From Prunus persica (lineage: Eukaryota; Streptophyta; Magnoliopsida; Rosales; Rosaceae): 64,000 nt of DNA. Position 1 is the first letter of the stretch, and the number at the start of each line of letters is the position of its first letter. Below, in pieces: positions 23,029 through 34,442 of the stretch. A model generated the notes under the pieces. It made no database searches and was not told the origin of the DNA. It saw only the letters and a list, made by a program, of their open reading frames with translations. The stretch covers positions 13,835,730-13,899,729 of the forward strand of contig NC_034009.1 of the NCBI RefSeq assembly GCF_000346465.2. The letters run 5' to 3'. Both the position numbers and the translations under genes were made by a program.

Positions 23029-23683
23029 TGTGGGAACCTAATTAAATCAAAACCCTAGGTCAAATAATTCCTTCTATTTGGGGATTATTTGACCTAATTG
23101 GGAATTATTCAATTTAATTGGGGATTACCCAATTAAATAGAATATTACCTAATCGGGTCGAGAATTAATTCTATTCCTACCCCAATTTCCAATTAAATGA
23201 GGAGTTATCTACTTAAGTCAGGATTTGATTTGATACCTACCACAATTAGGGATTTGATTTACCCTAATTAATCAAATCCCTAATTAATCAAATCAATTCC
23301 AAAAAGGGGAGGAATAATTCCCTTCCATCTACGGAATTATTCCTCTGAAACCCTAGCCTCCGAGACTACTATAAAAGCATAGCCACACACAATGGTAGAG
23401 GTACGTCTAAATTCTTACTGAAACTCTGCATAAATTATTTCTCAAAAACCCTAGCCACCTCCTCTCTTTCTCTCTCTCACACAAGGCTCCGGCCACCACA
23501 CACGGCTCCGGCCACCCGGTTTTCCTTGAAATATCCTACCTAACTTAGGCATCGGAGGGCCTTTGGCCAACACCCCCCGGGTGTGGTCCTTTTACTCCGA
23601 TCTATTTTGCAGGGAGAAAGAGAGGCGGAGAAGACGAAGGAATCTTGGGCGAATATTCTCCCGTGAGATTATTTGCACAAACA
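23029..23683 (+). repeat. Tat-1 5' LTR
   Basis: 655 bp, TG...CA. TATA box TATAAAA at 23370-23376. Near its end it carries a block 'aacttaggcatcggagggcc' followed by a CCCCCCGGG run that is shared with the otherwise different Tat-2 LTR. Confidence 0.97.
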
Positions 23684-23686
23684 AAT

Positions 23687-23704
23687 TGGTGCTTTCATTG
23701 AGAG
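23687..23704 (+). other. Tat-1 primer-binding site
   Basis: TGGTGCTTTCATTGAGAG begins three bases after the LTR. The same motif follows the Tat-2 LTR, so it is conserved between elements; I did not assign the tRNA. Confidence 0.75.
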
Positions 23705-23763
23705 CACGAGATATATTCAAAGCGTGCTCAAAATCCATCTTTCACACATTTTTTCAAACAACC

Positions 23764-25437
23764 ATGGTTGATACAAGACGTACGAAGAGTAACGCCACCA
23801 CGATGGGCCCATCTCATGGTTTCGTGGTGGAAACCTCAATGCAACCGCACCGAATCGTGGCTGCCAACGCCTTGCAGTCGTCCTCTAGTGCTTTGCAGCC
23901 GCATTCAGCTGCTGGAATTGCAGAACAGCCTGACCATAACCTCGGGACCTCCACAGCCTTGCAGTTGCCAGCGCCGATTACAGGAGCTGCTCTGCCCCGC
24001 TGTCCTGCCGTCGTAGCACAGCAACAGCCACACCACTCAACTACCGGATTTGCTGCTCAGCCCCATGGCTACTCCGACGTCATCCCAGTCCTGGAGCAGA
24101 TCCATTCTCTCCCTCCTCTGCGATCACACTCGACATATGCACCTGTGTACGCATCTAATGGAGCCCTAGCCCATTTGCCGTTGGGCCCGATGCACAGCAC
24201 TCTACTTGACCCGCGCAGTCAGGTGGACCTTAACTCACGAGTCGATCAACTCACACAGAAGGTCGATGATCAGAACAACCTGATTGGACAGCTACTCAGG
24301 CAGATCAACTTGAATCAAGGCCCTAACCTTGGACCCCGTGACGAGGAGATGAGGGCACACCAGCATGTCGGCGAGCAGTTCGAGAGGTCCCAAGCTGGTC
24401 AGACAAGGGCAAACCGGCAGAGGAGAGATCGAGATCGAGGTCGAGTAGATGAGACGCAGACAGCCGCGAGCCGTACTCTGAGCCGTTCGGGGCTAGAACC
24501 AAGGACCAATGTGCTCGAGAGGCTAGGCCCACAGACTAATGTCCACGCCCGCTTAGGCCCACAATCCAATGTCCACGCCCGCTTGGGCCCACAAGGAGCT
24601 CGAGTTCGTGAGCAGTCGCGTGACGAACGCAATGACCGACGCCCACCAACCCGCTCGAGGGCCAACACGCGACGGCAAGCTGTAGAGGGATCATTCCAAG
24701 CCCAATCTCCTAATCTGCCCCACGGGCAGGGCACCCAAGGGGATCGACCCTTGGGAACCGAGGAAGGAGTTAGCCAGTCACGCTCGAGACACCAAAGACG
24801 TCGACCTAAGCGACCCTCCTTGCGGGTAGAAGATGATGATCGACGCCCACCAACCTGCTCGAGGACCAACACGCGACGGCAAGCTGTAGAGGGATCATTC
24901 CAAGCCCAATCTCCTGATCTGCCCCACGGGCAGGGCACCCAAGGGGATCGACCCTTGGGAACCGAGGAAGGAGTTAGCCAGTCATGCTCGAGACACCAAA
25001 GACGTCGACCTGAGCGACCCTCCTTGCGGGTAGAAGGTGATGATCGACGCCCACCAACCTGCTCGAGGACCAACACGTGGCGACAAGATGTAGAGGAATC
25101 CTCACAAGCTCAATCTTCTAATCTGCCCCACGGGCAGAACACCCAAGGGGATCGACCCTTGGGAACCGAGGAAGAAGTTAGCCGGTCGCGCTCGAGGCAC
25201 CGAAGACGCCGGCCTAAGACTCCAGTCCTGCGAGCAGAGGACGTCGAGAAGCTAGTAAATGACCGACTCCAAGTTCTCCAACTTAAAGGAAGCGCGGAGG
25301 AGGCCCTGCATAAGGAAATTGATCGAGTTGACTGCTCGCCCTTTACCGACAAAGTGGAACGAGCTCCTCCACCGAAGCGGTTCACAACGCCATCCATCAC
25401 TCCATTCAAGGGGACTCTGACCCTGAGAGCCATTTGA
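23764..25437 (+). pseudogene. Tat-1 gag, N-terminal part (frameshifted)
   Basis: ATG at 23764 ('MVDTRRTKSNATTMG') is the likely start; the open frame begins further upstream inside the LTR, but the matching ATG with the same 'MV...RTKS/RTRS' start exists in Tat-2 at 50952. The protein is Gln/Pro-rich, then has a heptad-like segment 'SRVDQLTQKVDDQNNLIGQL', short 'NVHARLGPQ' repeats, and three 68-residue Arg-rich repeats. It ends in the expected 'DVEKLVNDRL' and 'TPFKG' region, where one base fewer than in Tat-2 (about 25408) moves it out of phase; the capsid continues in the next ORF. Position mid-capsid argues against a programmed shift. Confidence 0.85.
24625..25236 (+). repeat. Three 204-bp tandem repeats in Tat-1 gag
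   Basis: The word 'gcccaccaacc' recurs at 24641, 24845 and 25049, exactly 204 bp apart, so each unit adds 68 codons in frame ('DRRPPT..RxNT' to 'RHQRRRPxRPSLR'). Units 1 and 2 are closest. Tat-2 gag has only one diverged unit. Confidence 0.95.
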
Positions 25438-26939
25438 GGCACTTGAAGAGCGCCATGTTCCTGTACAAGGCAGATGATGCCCTGATGTGCAAAGTGTTCG
25501 CGATGACCCTGCGAGGAGCAGCTCAAGACTGGTTCCACACTCTACCGTCCGCGTCGATAGGAAACTTCAAGGAGTTGGCCTTCATCTTCACAAAGGAGTA
25601 CACCTCCTACAAGACGGTCAGAAAGCATGCAGACCATCTGTTCAACCTGCGCAAGAAGCCAGACGAGTCTCTACGAGACTACCTGAGACGGTTTAAGGCT
25701 GAAAAGGCTAACATCATAGGATGCAATGACCAAGTTGCATCCTCAGCTTTCAAGAAGGGCTTGCCAACCGAGCACGAGCTATACCGGGAACTGGCCATAA
25801 CACCAAGTCAAACCTTGGCAGAAGTGTTCGCGACGGCAGAACGCTACGCACTTTGGGACGATGATCGAATCGCCGCAAAGAAAGCTAGCAAGCAAGTTGA
25901 TCACCCGACGAAGCAGGCAAGCCAAAAGAGCAACCAGTTCGAGCAAAAAGCCCGAGATAAGCGCAGATCGCGGCCCCGAGAGGGAAGCTCAGAAATTGGG
26001 ACCTTCACTAAGTTCGCTATCCCAATTCATCAGATCCTGGCTCAAGTGAAGGACAAGCCGTGGGTGAGGAGACCGCCACCCATGGAAGGAGACCCCTCTA
26101 AGAGGGACACCAGTAAATACTGCGCATTCCACGGGGAGCACGGTCATTACACCAACAATTGCAATGCCTGGAAAAGGCATCTGGAGGAGTTGGTCAGAGA
26201 AGGTCATTGCACAGAATTCGTCGCAAAGAAGGCCATTCAGCAGATCGAGGATCGTGATGCGGCTGCCAAGGAGCCTCCCCAAAAGGTCATTCGAATCAAC
26301 ACCATTCTAGCTGACTCCCGGGAGTCTGGGCTGACCACCAAGGAGCGCAAGAGGAAGATCGCGCAGGCGGCTTATGTCTCCCAAGTCACAACAGGAGTAC
26401 CAGTCATTGTGGATACACCCATCATTGGTTTCCAGAAGAAGGACTTGATCGGGCTTGACCTGCCACATAAGGACGCCCTAGTCATCTGCATTCAGATTGA
26501 ACAAGCTGTGATCGAGCGAGTTCATGTGGATGAGGGCAGCGCAGCCAACATCCTGCAACTATCTGTCATTCAACAGATGGGATTGGAGCCCAAGATAAGC
26601 AAACTTGCAAGGTCGCTGACTGGCTTCAATGGGGCCACATCAATCACTGTTGGACAAATCGACCTTGACGTCCACTCGCCCCCAGTAGTCTGCTCACAAA
26701 CCTTCATGGTCATCGACGAGATTTCCCCGTACAACGGAATCCTGGGCCGACCGTGGATCAGTAAGATCGAGGCTATCACATCTGCTCTACACCAGAAGAT
26801 TCGCTACCCCATCCCTGGAGGCGGAATCGGGCAGATCAATAGTGACCAAGCCATGGCAAGAAGATGCACAGCCCAAGGGCTCAAGAGGAGCAAGCAGTTG
26901 CTGTTCACACCAGTAATGCAAGCTGCTACCGAGGCATGA
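25434..26939 (+). CDS. Tat-1 gag capsid, zinc knuckle and protease
   Basis: Continues gag in a second phase. Residues from the start show the retrotransposon gag domain ('AQDWFHTLP', 'LFNLRKKPDESLRDYLRRF'), a Cys/His knuckle 'CAFHGEHGHYTNNC', and an aspartic protease of Tat type with 'VHVDEGSAANIL' and 'YNGILGRPWI'. It ends at TGA 26937-26939; a second in-frame stop (TAG 26994) separates it from the RT frame, which is in the same phase. Confidence 0.9.
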   Translation: MRHLKSAMFLYKADDALMCKVFAMTLRGAAQDWFHTLPSASIGNFKELAFIFTKEYTSYKTVRKHADHLFNLRKKPDESLRDYLRRFKAEKANIIGCNDQVASSAFKKGLPTEHELYRELAITPSQTLAEVFATAERYALWDDDRIAAKKASKQVDHPTKQASQKSNQFEQKARDKRRSRPREGSSEIGTFTKFAIPIHQILAQVKDKPWVRRPPPMEGDPSKRDTSKYCAFHGEHGHYTNNCNAWKRHLEELVREGHCTEFVAKKAIQQIEDRDAAAKEPPQKVIRINTILADSRESGLTTKERKRKIAQAAYVSQVTTGVPVIVDTPIIGFQKKDLIGLDLPHKDALVICIQIEQAVIERVHVDEGSAANILQLSVIQQMGLEPKISKLARSLTGFNGATSITVGQIDLDVHSPPVVCSQTFMVIDEISPYNGILGRPWISKIEAITSALHQKIRYPIPGGGIGQINSDQAMARRCTAQGLKRSKQLLFTPVMQAATEA

Positions 26940-27002
26940 AGCGTTCCCAGCAAACAAGCAAGCTCGAGCGAGAAGGGAGCTGTTACCCCACAATAGCAAT
27001 TA

Positions 27003-30000
27003 ATGAGCCAGGATCAAGGCGAGGGAATCCGCCCGGAAGACTCCCCTGAAAAGGGTTGGAAGCCTGAGGATGACGTCGAGTTAGTACCCCCTGATCTTGG
27101 CCAGCCAGACAAAGAAGCGCAGATCGGCTCGTGCCAGAATCCAAACAAGAAGGATCGAGAGGAGGGAATCCGCCCAGAAGGCTCCCTTGAAGAAGGTTGG
27201 AAGCCTGAGGAAGACGTTGAGTTAGTACCCCTCGATCCTAACCAGCCAGACAAGAAAGCGAGGATCGGTTCGCGCCTAAGCCCAGATGAGAAGATGAAGT
27301 TGACCATCTTCCTCCAAAACAACAAAGACATGTTCGCGTGGTCACCATCTGACATGCCCGGCATCGACCCAGACATCATCTGCCATCGCCTCCATGTCAA
27401 CCCTGCCAGCAAGCCCGTGGTGCAGAAGAGACGCAACTTCGCTCCCGAGCGAGTCGCGATCATTGAGGCCGAGATCGACAAGCTTCTAGCAGCCGAATTT
27501 ATTGAAGAAGTCTCATACTCAGAATGGCTGGCCAACGTCGTTTTGGTGGCAAAACAAGAGAAGGGCAAATGGAGAGTGTGCGTCGATTATACTGACCTCA
27601 ACAAAGCATGCCCTAAAGACAACTTCCCATTGCCGAGGATCGACCAGCTCGTGGATTCAACTTCCGACAACCAGCTGCTCAGCTTCATGGATGCCTACTC
27701 AGGCTATAATCAAATTATGATGTACGACGATGACAAGGCGAAGACCTCTTTCATCATCGAGAGAGGGACCTACTGCTACAAGGTCATGCCCTTCGGGTTG
27801 AAGAACGCCGGAGCAACATACCAAAGGCTCGTAAATAAGATTTTCAAGGAGCAGATCGGCAGAACCATGGAAGTCTACGTGGATGATATGCTGGTCAAAG
27901 CCCCCAAGCGTGGAGACCACCTCAAAAACCTCACCGAGGCATTCAGCCTGCTCCGCCAATACCGCATGAACCTGAATCCAAGTAAATGCACGTTCGGTGT
28001 ATCATCCGGCCGATTCCTGGGGTACTTAGTCACACAACGAGGTATCGAGGCACACCCACGCCAAATTAAAGCCATCCTAGAGATGAAGTCACCTTCCACG
28101 GTGAAAGAAATACAAAGTCTGACGGGCAGAGCAGCAGCCCTCAACTGATTCCTCTCGAAGTCTACCGACAAGTGCAGACTATTCTTTAAAGCTTTGAAGA
28201 ATGGGCAAAAAGACAAGTGGGGCGATGAGTGCGAAGTAGCTTTCCAGATTCTAAAGACCTACCTTATTTCACCTCCCCTACTCTCGAAGCCAGTTCCTGG
28301 TGAAGACTTGTTCGTGTACCTGGCAGTGTCCGACTTGGCCGTCAGCTCAGCTCTCATCAGAGAAGAACTTGGGGCCCAACATCCGATATTCTATACGTCA
28401 AAAGCTCTCCTCGATGCAGAGACTCGCTACCCAAAATTGGAGAAGCTCATTTTGGCCCTTGTCGTTTCCGCGCGAAAGCTGCGGCCTTATTACCAAGCTC
28501 ACCGAGTCATCGTTATGACTGACTTTCCTTTGAGATCAATCCTCCACAGCCCTGATGCTTCTCAGCGGCTTATGAAGTGGGCAATAGAACTAAGCCAATA
28601 CGACCTCCTCTACCGGCCAAAGACTGCTATAAAAGCCCAGGCCTTAGCAGACTTTGTTGCAGAGTACACACCATCAGCCGAAGAAGAGAAGCTGGTCAGC
28701 AAAAAGAAGGAAAGTTCGAGAGCAGACAAGACCTCCGCGGAACCTGATCAACCCAGAGACATGTGGCAGCTACGCGTAGATGGAGTGTCGAACCAGAAGG
28801 GAGCTGGAGCAGGCGTCGTCATCGTCACTCCAGATGGAACCCTGTTAGAGCAAGCTATCACACTTGGCTTCCCAGCTTCAAATAACGAGGCAGAGTACGA
28901 GGCATTGCTCGCTGGCTTGCGCCTAGCAAAGGAGCTATCAATCAAGAGGCTGGCCATCTACTCAGATTCCCAGCTGATCACAAGTCAAGCCTCAGGAGAA
29001 TACATGGCGAAGCACCCAAGGATGATCTTGTACCTTGACAAAGTCCAAGAGCTGTTGAAGGCATTTCCCACCTTCACCATCCAGCAGGTGCCCCGAGCAG
29101 AGAACGCGCACGCAGATGCACTGGCAAGCTTAGGATCAGCACTGGATACCCAATTCAGACGCTCTATCCCGGTCGAGCACCTTGATCAGCCTAGCATAGA
29201 AGAGGCAGAACAACCAGACCTGATGCAAATCGACGAGGATCCTAGCTGGCAAGAACCCATCATCGACTACCTAGTGAATGAAAACTTGCCCCAAGACAAG
29301 TCCGAGGCCAGAAAAATCAAGCAGAAGGCTGCAAGATATTACATGAAAGGCGACACGCTTATCCGCAGATCATACTACGGGCCTCATCTCACTTGCATCA
29401 AGTACCCGCAAACGCTCGAGGTTCTTTGCAAAATACATGACGGCGAATGTGGAAATCACGCTGGAGGCAGGTCGCTTGCTCAGAAGGCTCTCAGCATCGG
29501 CTATTTCTGGCCTACCATGCGTAAAGATTTCACGGAGTATGCTCGAAGATGTGATCGATGCCAACGGTACAAGCCAGTCCCTGGCTTGCCAGCTGAGGAA
29601 TACCATCCGCAGAACAGCCCATGGCCGTTCATGCAGTGGGCCATTGACTTGGTGGGACCTATGCCGACAGCACCTGCCAATAAAGAGATGATGATCGTTG
29701 CCACTGATTACTTCACTAAATGGATCGAGGCCGAGGCTTTGTCTTCTACCAAGGAAGCTGACGTTGAACGTTTCATCTGGAAGAACATCATCTGCAGATT
29801 CGGTTGCTCGCAATCGATAGTTACTGACAATGGTACACAGTTCGTGGGCAGGCAGATCACTGCATTTTTTGCGAAGTATGGCATCAAGCAGCACCTGTCA
29901 ACTCCCAGATACCCGCAAGGCAATGGTCAAGCAGAGGCATCCAACAAAATCGTGCTGGACTGCCTAAAGAAAAGACTGGAAGGCGCAGAAGGAAAATGGG

Positions 30001-30482
30001 TCGACGAGCTGCCAGGAGTTCTATGGGCTTATCGCACAACCAAAAAGAGATCGACCGGAGAAACACCGTTTTCCTTGGCCTATGGGACGGAGGCAATCAT
30101 TCCCCCACACATCACAGTCTTTTCCATGAGCATTGAAGTGGGCAGTCTTGACCAAAACTGCAGGCATATGAGAATTAACCTTGACCTGCTCGAAGAAGAA
30201 CGAGAAAAGGCCATTGTTCGAGTTGCCGCCTACCAGCAGCAGTTGACATCCTACTACAATAAGAAGGCCAAGATCAGACAGTTTCGGCCTGGAGACCTTG
30301 TGCTCAGAAAGACTTTTATCACATCACCAAGGCAAGGATCAAAGAAGATGAAGCCAAATTGGGAAGGCCCCTACATGATTAGCCGGTCTGGGGGCAGAGG
30401 AAGTTACACCCTCGACACTCTAGAAGGGAAGGAAATTCCAAGACAGTGGAATGCCCACCACCTTCGGAGATACTATCCATGA
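27003..30482 (+). pseudogene. Tat-1 pol: RT, two RNase H domains, integrase (one nonsense codon)
   Basis: A single phase runs over the span, broken by TGA at 28146-28148. Reverse transcriptase (27280-28140) shows 'CVDYTDLNKACPKDNFPLP', 'FMDAYSGYNQI' and 'YVDDMLVKA'. A Ty3-type RNase H follows ('FYTSKALLDAETRYPKLEK'), then a second archaeal-type RNase H ('LRVDGVSNQKGAGAGVVI', 'AIYSDSQLI', 'NAHADALASL'). Integrase has the HHCC region ending 'RRCDRCQRYKP', core 'WAIDLVGPMP', 'SIVTDNGTQF' and 'YPQGNGQAEASNK', and ends 'IPRQWNAHHLRRYYP'. The N-terminus contains a 141-bp duplication. The stop lies between RT and RNase H. Confidence 0.95.
27021..27302 (+). repeat. 141-bp tandem duplication upstream of Tat-1 RT
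   Basis: 'gagggaatccgccc' starts at 27021 and again at 27162. The unit is 47 codons, in frame ('GIRPE.S.E.GWKPE.DVELVP.D...PDK'). The copies are diverged, so the duplication is older than the insertion. Confidence 0.9.
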
Positions 30483-30639
30483 AGCTCTTCGCTTACCAGC
30501 TCGACTCCTAGCAGACAACGAGCCTCTCGTACTTCTATTAAAGGCAAACTGCTTTTTGATGTTACCTATGTTATTAATTTCCTTTATTCAATAAAGAGAT
30601 GTATTCACACCAACATCAATACAAAAGCAAGCTTTTCAA

Positions 30640-31560
30640 TGAAGTACTTTTTTCGAGCTTTATGTCCCACAAACATATACACAAAGGCGACAAGCCTTAC
30701 ATCCATTGCAGACAAGCTGCTCTCCGGAGCACGAACTCAATGAAGTCCTTTTTAAGAGCTATGTCCCCGACATACGCTCACAGGCGGCAAGCCTTACCTC
30801 CATTGTAGACAAGTTGCTCTCCGGAGCACAAACTCAATGGAGTCCTTTTTAAGAGCTATGTCCCCGACATACGCTCACAGGCGACAAGCCTTACCTCTAT
30901 TGCAGACAAGCTGCTCTCCGGAGCACGAACTCAATGGAGTCCTTTTAAGAGCTATGTCCCCGACATACGCTTACAGGCGACAAGCCTTACCTCCATCGCA
31001 GACAAGCTGCTCCCCGGAGCACAAACTCAATGGAGTCTTTTTCAAGCGCTATGTCCCCGACATACGCACACAGGCGACAAGCCTTACCTCCATTGCAGAC
31101 AAGCTGCTCCCCGGAGCACAAACTCAATGGAGTCTTTTTCAAGCGCTATGTCCCCGACATACGCACACAGGCGACAAGCCTTAGCTCCATTGCAGACAAG
31201 CTGCTCCCCGGAGCACAAACTCAATGGAGTCTTTTTTCAAGCGCTATGTCCCTGACATACGCACACAGGCGACAAGCCTTACCTCCATTGCAGACAAGCT
31301 GCTCCCTGGAGCACAAACTCAATGGAGTCTTTTTCAAGCGCTATGTCCTCGACATACGCATACAGGCGACAAACCTTAGCTCCATTGCAGACAAGCTGCT
31401 CCCCGGAGCACAAACTCAATGGAGTCTTTTTCAAGCTCTATGTCCCCGACATACGCACACAGGCGACAAGCCTTAGCTCCATTGCAGACAAGCTGCTCCC
31501 CGGAGCACAAACTCAATGGAGTCTTTTTCAAGTGCTATGTCTTCCAAGTGCTATGTCTCC
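30640..31560 (+). repeat. 97-bp tandem array in Tat-1 3' region, about ten units
   Basis: The anchor GGAGC recurs at 30726, 30823, 30920, 31016, 31113, 31210, 31308, 31405 and 31502, so the unit is 96-98 bp. Each contains 'tatgtccccgacatacgc', 'ggcgacaagcc' and 'actcaatggagtc'. It lies between the pol stop and the end of the antisense ORF. Open frames through it are by-products of the repeat length. Part of the unit matches the 40-bp unit of Tat-2. Confidence 0.95.
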
Positions 31561-31755
31561 GGACACACACTTACAAGATACAATGAGAATTGAAGTTTGA
31601 AAAACAACTGAAAATTCCATAACAAAGCGGCCAATCAGCCAAGTTCAACAAGAAGTAAGATGGTCAAACAAGAGACCACTTATTGAAAGAAAATAACAAA
31701 GTTCAGAAATAGCAAAAATGAACTACAACTACTAGGGAACTTCAGCAGGTGACCC

Positions 31756-33525
31756 TTAGCCGATCACATCCTCAACTGCACTGGCAACAGCCTCATTCTG
31801 CCCAACTGGCACAACTTGCTCAACCGCCTCGGCTGCCTGCTCCTTCGCATCCGCCTTAGCCTCATCAGCTGACCCACCTTGGAGTTTGTCTTCCTCAATT
31901 GCAGCTTCATCTGCTATCTGCTCTTCAACTGCTTCTGCATCCACAACATCCACCTGCTCACTCTGAGCGGGGGGCAGGTCAAGACTAGGCTGCTCACCGT
32001 CATCATCTTCGAGAGGGTAGCAAGGAGAAGCACCATTCTGGCAATCCAGGTATCCCAGCTTGTACGCATTAGCAGCCATCTCTTCCTTGGATGCCTCCGT
32101 GGCTTCCACATGGGTATCAAACTTGACCAGCAGTTTGTCACGATCCTGGGCCAAAGCAGCATGCTTACGTTCGAGGTAGAAGTAGGCTTCCTTGCGTTCG
32201 AGCAGGGCAGCCATAAGAGACTTGAGTTCACCATCCTTTTGGCCAACATAACTCTTGAGCACGGACATACTCTCCTTCATCTCGGAAATCCTCGCATCGT
32301 GGCGAATCCGCTCGTTCGAGAGCTTGTCAGTCAGGTCAGCATTCTTCTTCACCAGCTCGTCGAGCAGGGCAGAAGAGGGGGCAACATCACGCGAGTTCCG
32401 CATGGCCCCAACAGCAAAAACCATTTCTTTTTTAAGGTGATACATGGCAGCTTCTTCTTGCTTATCCAAGGGAAGGCTCGAGAAAGCACAAATGTCACCA
32501 GCTCGATACACGTGATCAACTAGCTTAGCGCAAGCAAATGGACTTGACAGAAAGCCTGTTTTCAGCAGATCAGACACGGGCTCGCCCCCAGCAGAGCTAC
32601 CACCAGTTCCCGGACCGGCAGTTCGTGCAATTGGAGGACTCTTCGCTCGAGCAGACGACTCTTTAGCTCTTTTGGCTGCAACTTGCAACATTGAGTCAGC
32701 CCTGCGCTTGACTGTTCGTGGCCCCGCAGATGAGTCGTGGTTGCTAGGCAGAGGTACAATCCTCTCAGCTTGATTCCCAGATCGGCACGGATGACCCAAT
32801 CCTTGCTTCCCAGCGGCTTCCTTGCATGGCAGATCATGGGTCTTAGGCAGTACGGGCAAAGACTTGAGCAGAACTTCCCGAACCTCCTGCATGTCGTTGG
32901 CCTTCTTGCTGTTCGCGCTGACGAAGCGTTTGATCCATGCAGACGAGGCAGGAGCAACTCCCATATGGGCCTTCTGAGCAAGCGAGACCTCCCTTGTAGA
33001 AGACTTGTTCGTGGCAAGAGAAGATCTCGGCTGCCTTCGCTGTGGAGGCGTATCCACTGATCGTGAAACTGCAGCTTCATCTCGAGCAGAGCTACTGCAC
33101 GCTTTCCCACCATCGGGGAACTCAGTCGATGCCTCATCCCACATAACTGGCAAGTCACTTAGCTCTAAGAAGCGCGACTTCCACCTTTCAATATCTTCAG
33201 CAGGGGGCAGGCCACCGACTTCCTTCCGATGTTCGCTCAGCAGCCAGCGCCATTCACGAAACTTGGCGGGGATGCTCAAAGCTTGTCGAACCTTCGTCAT
33301 ATCCGGGTCGAGAACGAGCTTCTTTCGGATGGCATCATCTGCAAGCATGAGACAAAAGTTAGTCAGACACAGCAAAGAATTCCATGGCAACAGTAGCAGA
33401 TCAGAGGGATGCAACTTACCATCGCAGTAGGTAAGAGGAACGAGCGGATCGTCGCCAACCTCCTCTTCCTATCTGCCGTTGACTTTCAGCACGTTCGTGC
33501 TCCGCACATGATCGCCTTGACTCAT
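31756..33525 (-). CDS. Tat-1 antisense ORF, spliced, unknown function
   Basis: A 552-codon open frame (31756-33414) runs opposite to the element. Its first 25 codons look like intron: GTAAGT at 33419 and a TGCTTGCAG acceptor ending at 33339 define an 81-bp intron. Upstream exon 33420-33525 starts 'MSQGDHVRSTNVLKVNGR' and joins in phase, but carries a TAG at 33469-33471. Main exon: 'REWRWLLSEHRKEVGGLPP', a Ser/Arg-rich middle with basic clusters (VKRRADS, AAKRAK) that could act as a nuclear signal, 'ACAKLVDHVYRAGDICAFSS', a coiled coil (about residues 340-450, 'ELVKKNADLTDKLSNERIR'), and an acidic Ala/Glu-rich tail. Tat-2 holds a decayed homologue in the same place and orientation. Antisense ORFs are known in Tat elements; the function is not. 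Confidence 0.8.
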
Positions 33526-33772
33526 ACTGATCCTAGTTCGTGGCACAAAAATAAGAAGGAATTGAAGCAATTTGGATCATCCACAAAAAAGATGACCTAA
33601 ATTGCCACCTGCTCCAGTAGCAGATCGCGCACCTCCAGCCCAGTTACAGCTGGACAGCCCGAGTAAAAAGCCTCCTCAACTCGGGAGCCCAAGTCCACGA
33701 AGGAAGCCCAGTTACAGCTGGACAGCCCAACGGATAATTTACATCTCCTACATGCCGCCACACGCCACGCAG

Positions 33773-33787
33773 AAGCTGGGGGGCATT
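33773..33787 (+). other. Tat-1 polypurine tract region
   Basis: AAGCTGGGGGGCATT lies immediately before the 3' LTR; Tat-2 has AAGCTTGGGGGCATT in the same place. Confidence 0.75.
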
Positions 33788-34442
33788 TGTGGGAACCTAA
33801 TTAAATCAAAACCCTAGGTCAAATAATTCCTTCCATTTGGGGATTATTTGACCTAATTGGGAATTATTCAATTTAATTGGGGATTACCCAATTAAATAGA
33901 ATATTACCTAATCGGGTCGAGAATTAATTCTATTCCTACCCCAATTTCCAATTAAATGAGGAGTTATCTACTTAAGTCAGGATTTGATTTGATACCTACC
34001 ACAATTAGGGATTTGATTTACCCTAATTAATCAAATCCCTAATTAATCAAATCAATTCCAAAAAGGGGAGGAATAATTCCCTTCCATCTACGGAATTATT
34101 CCTCTGAAACCCTAGCCTCCGAGACTACTATAAAAGCATAGCCACACACAATGGTAGAGGTACGTCTAAATTCTTACTGAAACTCTGCATAAATTATTTC
34201 TCAAAAACCCTAGCCACCTCCTCTCTTTCTCTCTCTCACACAAGGCTCCGGCCACCACACACGGCTCCGGCCACCCGGTTTTCCTTGAAATACCCTACCT
34301 AACTTAGGCATCGGAGGGCCTTTGGCCAACACCCCCCGGGTGTGGTCCTTTTACTCCGATCTATTTTGCAGGGAGAAAGAGAGGCGGAGAAGACGAAGGA
34401 ATCTTGGGCGAATATTCTCCTGTGAGATTATTTGCACAAACA
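33788..34442 (+). repeat. Tat-1 3' LTR
   Basis: 655 bp, three mismatches to the 5' LTR (all C/T). Followed by target duplication AAATG. Confidence 0.97.

Larger units (their letters stand above)
23029..34442 (+). mobile_element. Tat-1, Ty3/Gypsy (Tat lineage) LTR retrotransposon, 11414 bp
   Basis: Two 655-bp LTRs (TGTGGGAACC...GCACAAACA) with target duplication AAATG at 23024-23028 and 34443-34447. Internal order is gag, protease, RT, RNase H, a second RNase H, integrase, 97-bp tandem array, antisense ORF, polypurine tract. The second, archaeal-type RNase H and an antisense ORF before the 3' LTR are hallmarks of the Tat lineage. LTRs differ at 3 sites (about 0.5%), so insertion is young. Coding is nevertheless broken by one frameshift and several stops. 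Confidence 0.97.

Noticed and set aside
24399..25076. 225-codon minus-strand ORF in Tat-1 gag with 'VLVLEQVGGRRSS' repeats
   Set aside because: It is the complement of the three 204-bp gag repeats; repeat length divisible by three keeps the antisense frame open. It is not shared with Tat-2.
25400..25445. Programmed frameshift between the two Tat-1 gag frames
   Set aside because: The break is inside the capsid domain, and Tat-2 has an unbroken phase with one more base at the same place, so it is an ordinary deletion.
30599..31600. Overlapping plus-strand ORFs with 'SPTYAHRRQALP' repeats
   Set aside because: They arise from translating the 97-bp tandem array in different phases; no conserved protein.
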